Assembly (NCBI GenBank): GCA_018105865.1
Contig: CM030837.1
Span: 12,706,725 to 12,770,724, forward strand
Reading direction: 5' to 3'
Origin: Metaphire vulgaris
Lineage: Eukaryota > Annelida > Clitellata > Crassiclitellata > Megascolecidae
DNA length: 64,000 nucleotides
Shown: positions 62,285 through 64,000 of the stretch, piece after piece
Layout: each line of letters opens with the position of its first letter
Position numbering within the stretch: the first letter of the stretch is position 1
The notes under the pieces: generated by a model
Seen by the model: only the letters and a program-made list of their open reading frames with translations
Told to the model about the DNA's origin: nothing
Databases searched by the model: none
Position numbers and translations under genes: made by a program

Positions 62285-63170
62285 CCTAGGCGACGCTGAC
62301 GGCTTGTTTGCTGTTCACCTATCTCTTTTCGAAGAGTGATTTTAGAAGAGACCAGCAATTTTCCGGCAGAAAAGGAACAATAACTTTGGGGTTTAGCAAT
62401 TTTAAGCCATTTCTAACTGACTCGAACATAGAGGCATTAGCCCTCATAAAGAATTTATGCAATTAATTGCTTCCCTACAATTCGTCGACACTCGCAATAT
62501 AGACGAGCGCCTATGTAATGTTGCCTAATCTTGTCTTATGCAGGTGATGCGTCTAGACTTTCACTTCTAAAGTGGAGTTCGAGTGGTGGGCGATGCTGTA
62601 AGTTTATGTGAATGAACTAAAAAAACGTCGTCTAATCATCTAATGTACTAGATCTACTCAGAAAACAAGGTCAGAGGTTGACGCGCCTGGCCGTTTGCGA
62701 CTTCGTGATTAACGACATAGGCTATCTATTTGCGCAGTTAGACTCAGGATCGATTTCGTTCCTTGACTAATGAATAGACGTTTGGTCCGACGACGTCCGG
62801 CCTTGACAATATTGTTTAACTCTCAATTGCCTAAACCAATTAGCCTATACTTAGCAGCATCAATCGGATGTGCGGTGCTATCGTAAGCCTCCTGCATATA
62901 ATTTAGGGCGCAGCAGCAGCAGCAGCAGCAGCAGCTGCCCTGTTGTTAGACGCCGGGCTGTGAAGAACTGCGTTTACGAAACTCTGAATTATTTGCGACT
63001 CGTAAAATGGGTCACGACTCGTGAGATTCCGCTTGTCTTGCCTTTCACGATTTGTTAATGGGACGACATTCGATGCATTCAGAGTAGAGTTGGCCTAGGC
63101 CCAATCAGGCTTCTGGGTCGAATAGCGAGCGGATCGCCAAGAAACTGTTCTTTCTTTATCGGCAGGGTTG
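62285..63170. other. No gene recognised, with (CAG)8
   Basis: A CAG run of eight units lies at 62911-62934. It is within a short chance frame and no splice or domain evidence supports a gene. Confidence 0.4.
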
Positions 63171-63183
63171 CGTATTTCACGAC

Positions 63184-63373
63184 CAGTGTTTAATCTAGGC
63201 CGTTTCCGGGGAAATTGCCCTTTTCTCCCCCGAAAATTTCAAATTCCCCCGGAAATTTTGGAATACTACATGGATTAACAGCGGCCCCTAGCAGAATTCC
63301 CTCCCACGGCTTTGTCAGTTCCCTCCGGCTTTTTCAGTTTCCCCCCGAGTCCAGGAGTCTAGATTAAACACTA
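63184..63373. mobile_element. hAT MITE, CAGTGTTTA(T/A)TCTAGG family, copy 3
   Basis: Ends CAGTGTTTAATCTAGGC and TCTAGATTAAACACTA. Flanks TTCACGAC (63176-63183) and GTCACGAC (63374-63381) match at 7 of 8. Length 190 bp. Confidence 0.87.
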
Positions 63374-63479
63374 GTCACGACTGCTACAAAAATCTCTTTT
63401 AAACTATTTGTCGCAGTTCGGAGCGGGGGCTTGTTGAGAAATTATCATCGCGTTATACACCGAAATGCGTGCCTTAGAC

Positions 63480-63560
63480 CAGGGGTTCCCAACCTTTTTT
63501 AAAATTGTACCCTAGCCAAAAAAAAATTTCGCCGCTTGTACCCCCAACCCAGGGCCGACC
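63480..63560. mobile_element. Left end of a hAT-like element running toward the window edge
   Basis: CAGGGGTTCCCAACC followed by a T-run and GTACCCTAGCC is a common hAT terminus and resembles the interior of the 6923-7297 element (AAGTACCC words). No right end was found before 64000. Confidence 0.5.
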
Positions 63561-64000
63561 AAAAACAACACTGACAAGAACTATACGAGTATACTCAAAC
63601 AAATTATGACACCAGAAATGACTAGAATCACTAGAACAGAATCTACATTCTACATTCTACTAGTCACTAGTTGACTAGATTGGAATAGGTTACTTATTAT
63701 CGTTACTAGAAAAACCAAAATGTTTATTCAATGTGAGCATTGAGCTTGTTTTGATTTGCATAATTTAGCAATATCAGGTTTCAATGTTGTCAGTTTAAGA
63801 CGAAATTTGATATGTTTAATGTAGAATTGTAGATATTAGTCATTTTTTAAAAAGTTTATTAGTTCACTTAACACGTGCTATCAGAAACGGAAGTCATTAA
63901 TTGTGCATGTGATCATTATAATGCGCATCAGGACATGCGTATTATTATAGCGCTTTCATTTGTAGCCTCATAGGCTATCTGTTATTCAGCCGGCCGTTAT

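Overview
This is an animal nuclear genome window: interrupted genes, phase-1 introns, dense short DNA transposons, degraded non-LTR retrotransposons and many microsatellites. The transposon mix (hAT and Harbinger-like MITEs, L2 and RTE-like LINEs) and the very frequent palindromic word TAGGCCTA suggest an aquatic invertebrate, perhaps an echinoderm or other non-vertebrate deuterostome. That placement is inference and I cannot fix the species.

I can support two host genes. The first, on the + strand (6088-12028), is a five-exon gene for a 238-residue four-helix membrane protein of the TMEM272-like family with three PPxY motifs in its N-terminal tail. Its exons are short, so no single long reading frame reveals it. 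The second, on the - strand (37704-39137), is a Sprouty gene, an inhibitor of receptor tyrosine kinase/Ras-ERK signalling. It has the C-terminal cysteine-rich domain and an N-E-Y motif in one coding exon, preceded by a splice acceptor, so at least one 5' noncoding exon lies further right. The last 31 codons of Sprouty plus about 300 bp downstream are duplicated at 45252-45649 at about 97% identity, next to a broken hAT transposase.

Layout: 0.3-5.6 kb, transposon graveyard (L2 split by a hAT, RTE copy, Harbinger-like MITEs); 6-12 kb, TMEM272-like gene; 12-33.5 kb, accessory DNA packed with MITEs, L2/RTE remnants, SINE-like sequence and trinucleotide arrays; 34-40 kb, A+T-rich and transposon-poor, the Sprouty exon and probable 3' UTR; 40-42 kb, a MITE nest and an L2; 42-57 kb, mostly plain A+T-rich sequence that may be Sprouty upstream or intronic DNA; 57.3-58.2 kb, a G+C-rich CpG-containing block; 58.3-64 kb, more hAT elements and simple repeats.

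Most transposon calls rest on exact structure seen in the sequence: terminal inverted repeats plus matching target-site duplications (8 bp for hAT-like, 3 bp for Harbinger-like, 10-13 bp for the RTE copies). I found no CRISPR array, operon, rRNA or intact tRNA gene. Nothing here amounts to a new multi-gene system. The most interesting items are the partial Sprouty duplication, the nested insertions, and an internal motif shared by MITEs with unrelated termini.
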